Positions 5,717-5,873 of a stretch of 5,873 nucleotides of DNA are shown one piece after another. The notes beneath the pieces are model-generated. The model saw only the letters and a list, made by a program, of their open reading frames with translations. It had not been told where the DNA came from and searched no databases. Origin of the DNA: Eudoraea sp. (GTDB lineage: Bacteria > Bacteroidota > Bacteroidia > Flavobacteriales > Flavobacteriaceae). The DNA is taken from contig JABDQS010000048.1 in NCBI GenBank assembly GCA_013042125.1, positions 1-5,873 of the forward strand, written 5' to 3'. Positions within the stretch are counted from its first letter, which is position 1. Every line of letters starts with the position of its first letter. A program made the position numbers and the translations under genes.

Positions 5717-5873
5717 ATGTTATTTACACTACGCCTGCTGGCCATCCTGGAAGGGATCTCCTATTTACTGCTGTTTGGATTTAGTATGCCCTTAAAATAT
5801 TGGGCAAACATCAGGGAACCCAATATCTATATAGGCTATGTACACGGCTTTTTATTTATTGCTTTTATAATTC
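5717..5873 (+). CDS. DUF3817-family integral membrane protein, N-terminal 52 codons; runs off the right edge
   Basis: Small inner-membrane protein of unknown function. The visible residues start MLFTLRLLAILEGISYL, continue with FSMPLKYWANI and reach YVHGFLFIAFII. The RLxAxLEGxSY[L]LL...MPLKY...G..HG.LF arrangement is the signature of DUF3817 (YdzA-like) proteins, which are about 90-100 residues with three or so membrane segments. The first hydrophobic segment is about residues 4-24 and the second begins near 40. The ATG lies 12 bp after the lpd stop, in the same reading frame, with AAGAAG just before it and no terminator between, so it is probably cotranscribed with lpd. I recognised the family from its pattern, not from a search. 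Confidence 0.85.
   Translation, partial: MLFTLRLLAILEGISYLLLFGFSMPLKYWANIREPNIYIGYVHGFLFIAFII

Overview
The window looks like chromosomal DNA from a member of the Bacteroidota, most likely a marine flavobacterium. Several things point that way. Start codons lack Shine-Dalgarno sequences. Promoter -7 boxes of the TAnnTTTG type sit upstream of two genes, with a weaker version before a third. There are two small lipoproteins with relaxed lipoboxes, one opening with a short collagen-like Gly-X-Y tract. AT-rich intergenic DNA separates genes of moderate GC content. The assignment is inferred from style and protein sequence, not from a marker gene.

Layout. The left half (1-2771) is a minus-strand operon of the GlgE alpha-glucan pathway. 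A complete glgE (maltosyltransferase) is followed after only 2 bp by a maltokinase gene that runs off the left edge. The kinase makes maltose-1-phosphate from maltose and ATP, and GlgE polymerises that into alpha-1,4-glucan, so the two encode consecutive steps. Trehalose synthase and branching enzyme, the usual other partners, are not in the window and may lie further left. A 208-bp divergent intergenic region follows (2772-2979), holding a candidate promoter and a perfect 8-bp inverted repeat. On the plus strand comes a short gene for a strongly acidic lipoprotein with collagen-like triplets (2980-3537), closed by a clear intrinsic terminator (3555-3585). Next is a lipoprotein-anchored methionine-R-sulfoxide reductase MsrB (3641-4150). 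After a 162-bp gap with two small inverted repeats and a good -7 box comes a complete dihydrolipoamide dehydrogenase (4313-5704). It is followed 12 bp later by the start of a DUF3817-type membrane protein that runs off the right edge.

How it works together. The minus-strand pair is a coherent metabolic unit (storage or capsular glucan from trehalose/maltose). The plus-strand genes look like separate short transcription units rather than one pathway. MsrB and Lpd both concern thiol/redox chemistry but sit in different compartments (envelope versus cytoplasm), so a functional link is not supported.

I saw no mobile element, CRISPR array, tRNA, rRNA or phage gene. No convincing wholly new system is present. 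The points most worth a second look are the acidic domain of the collagen-like lipoprotein, the hairpin in its leader, the missing resolving cysteine in MsrB, and the extra CxxC pair in Lpd.
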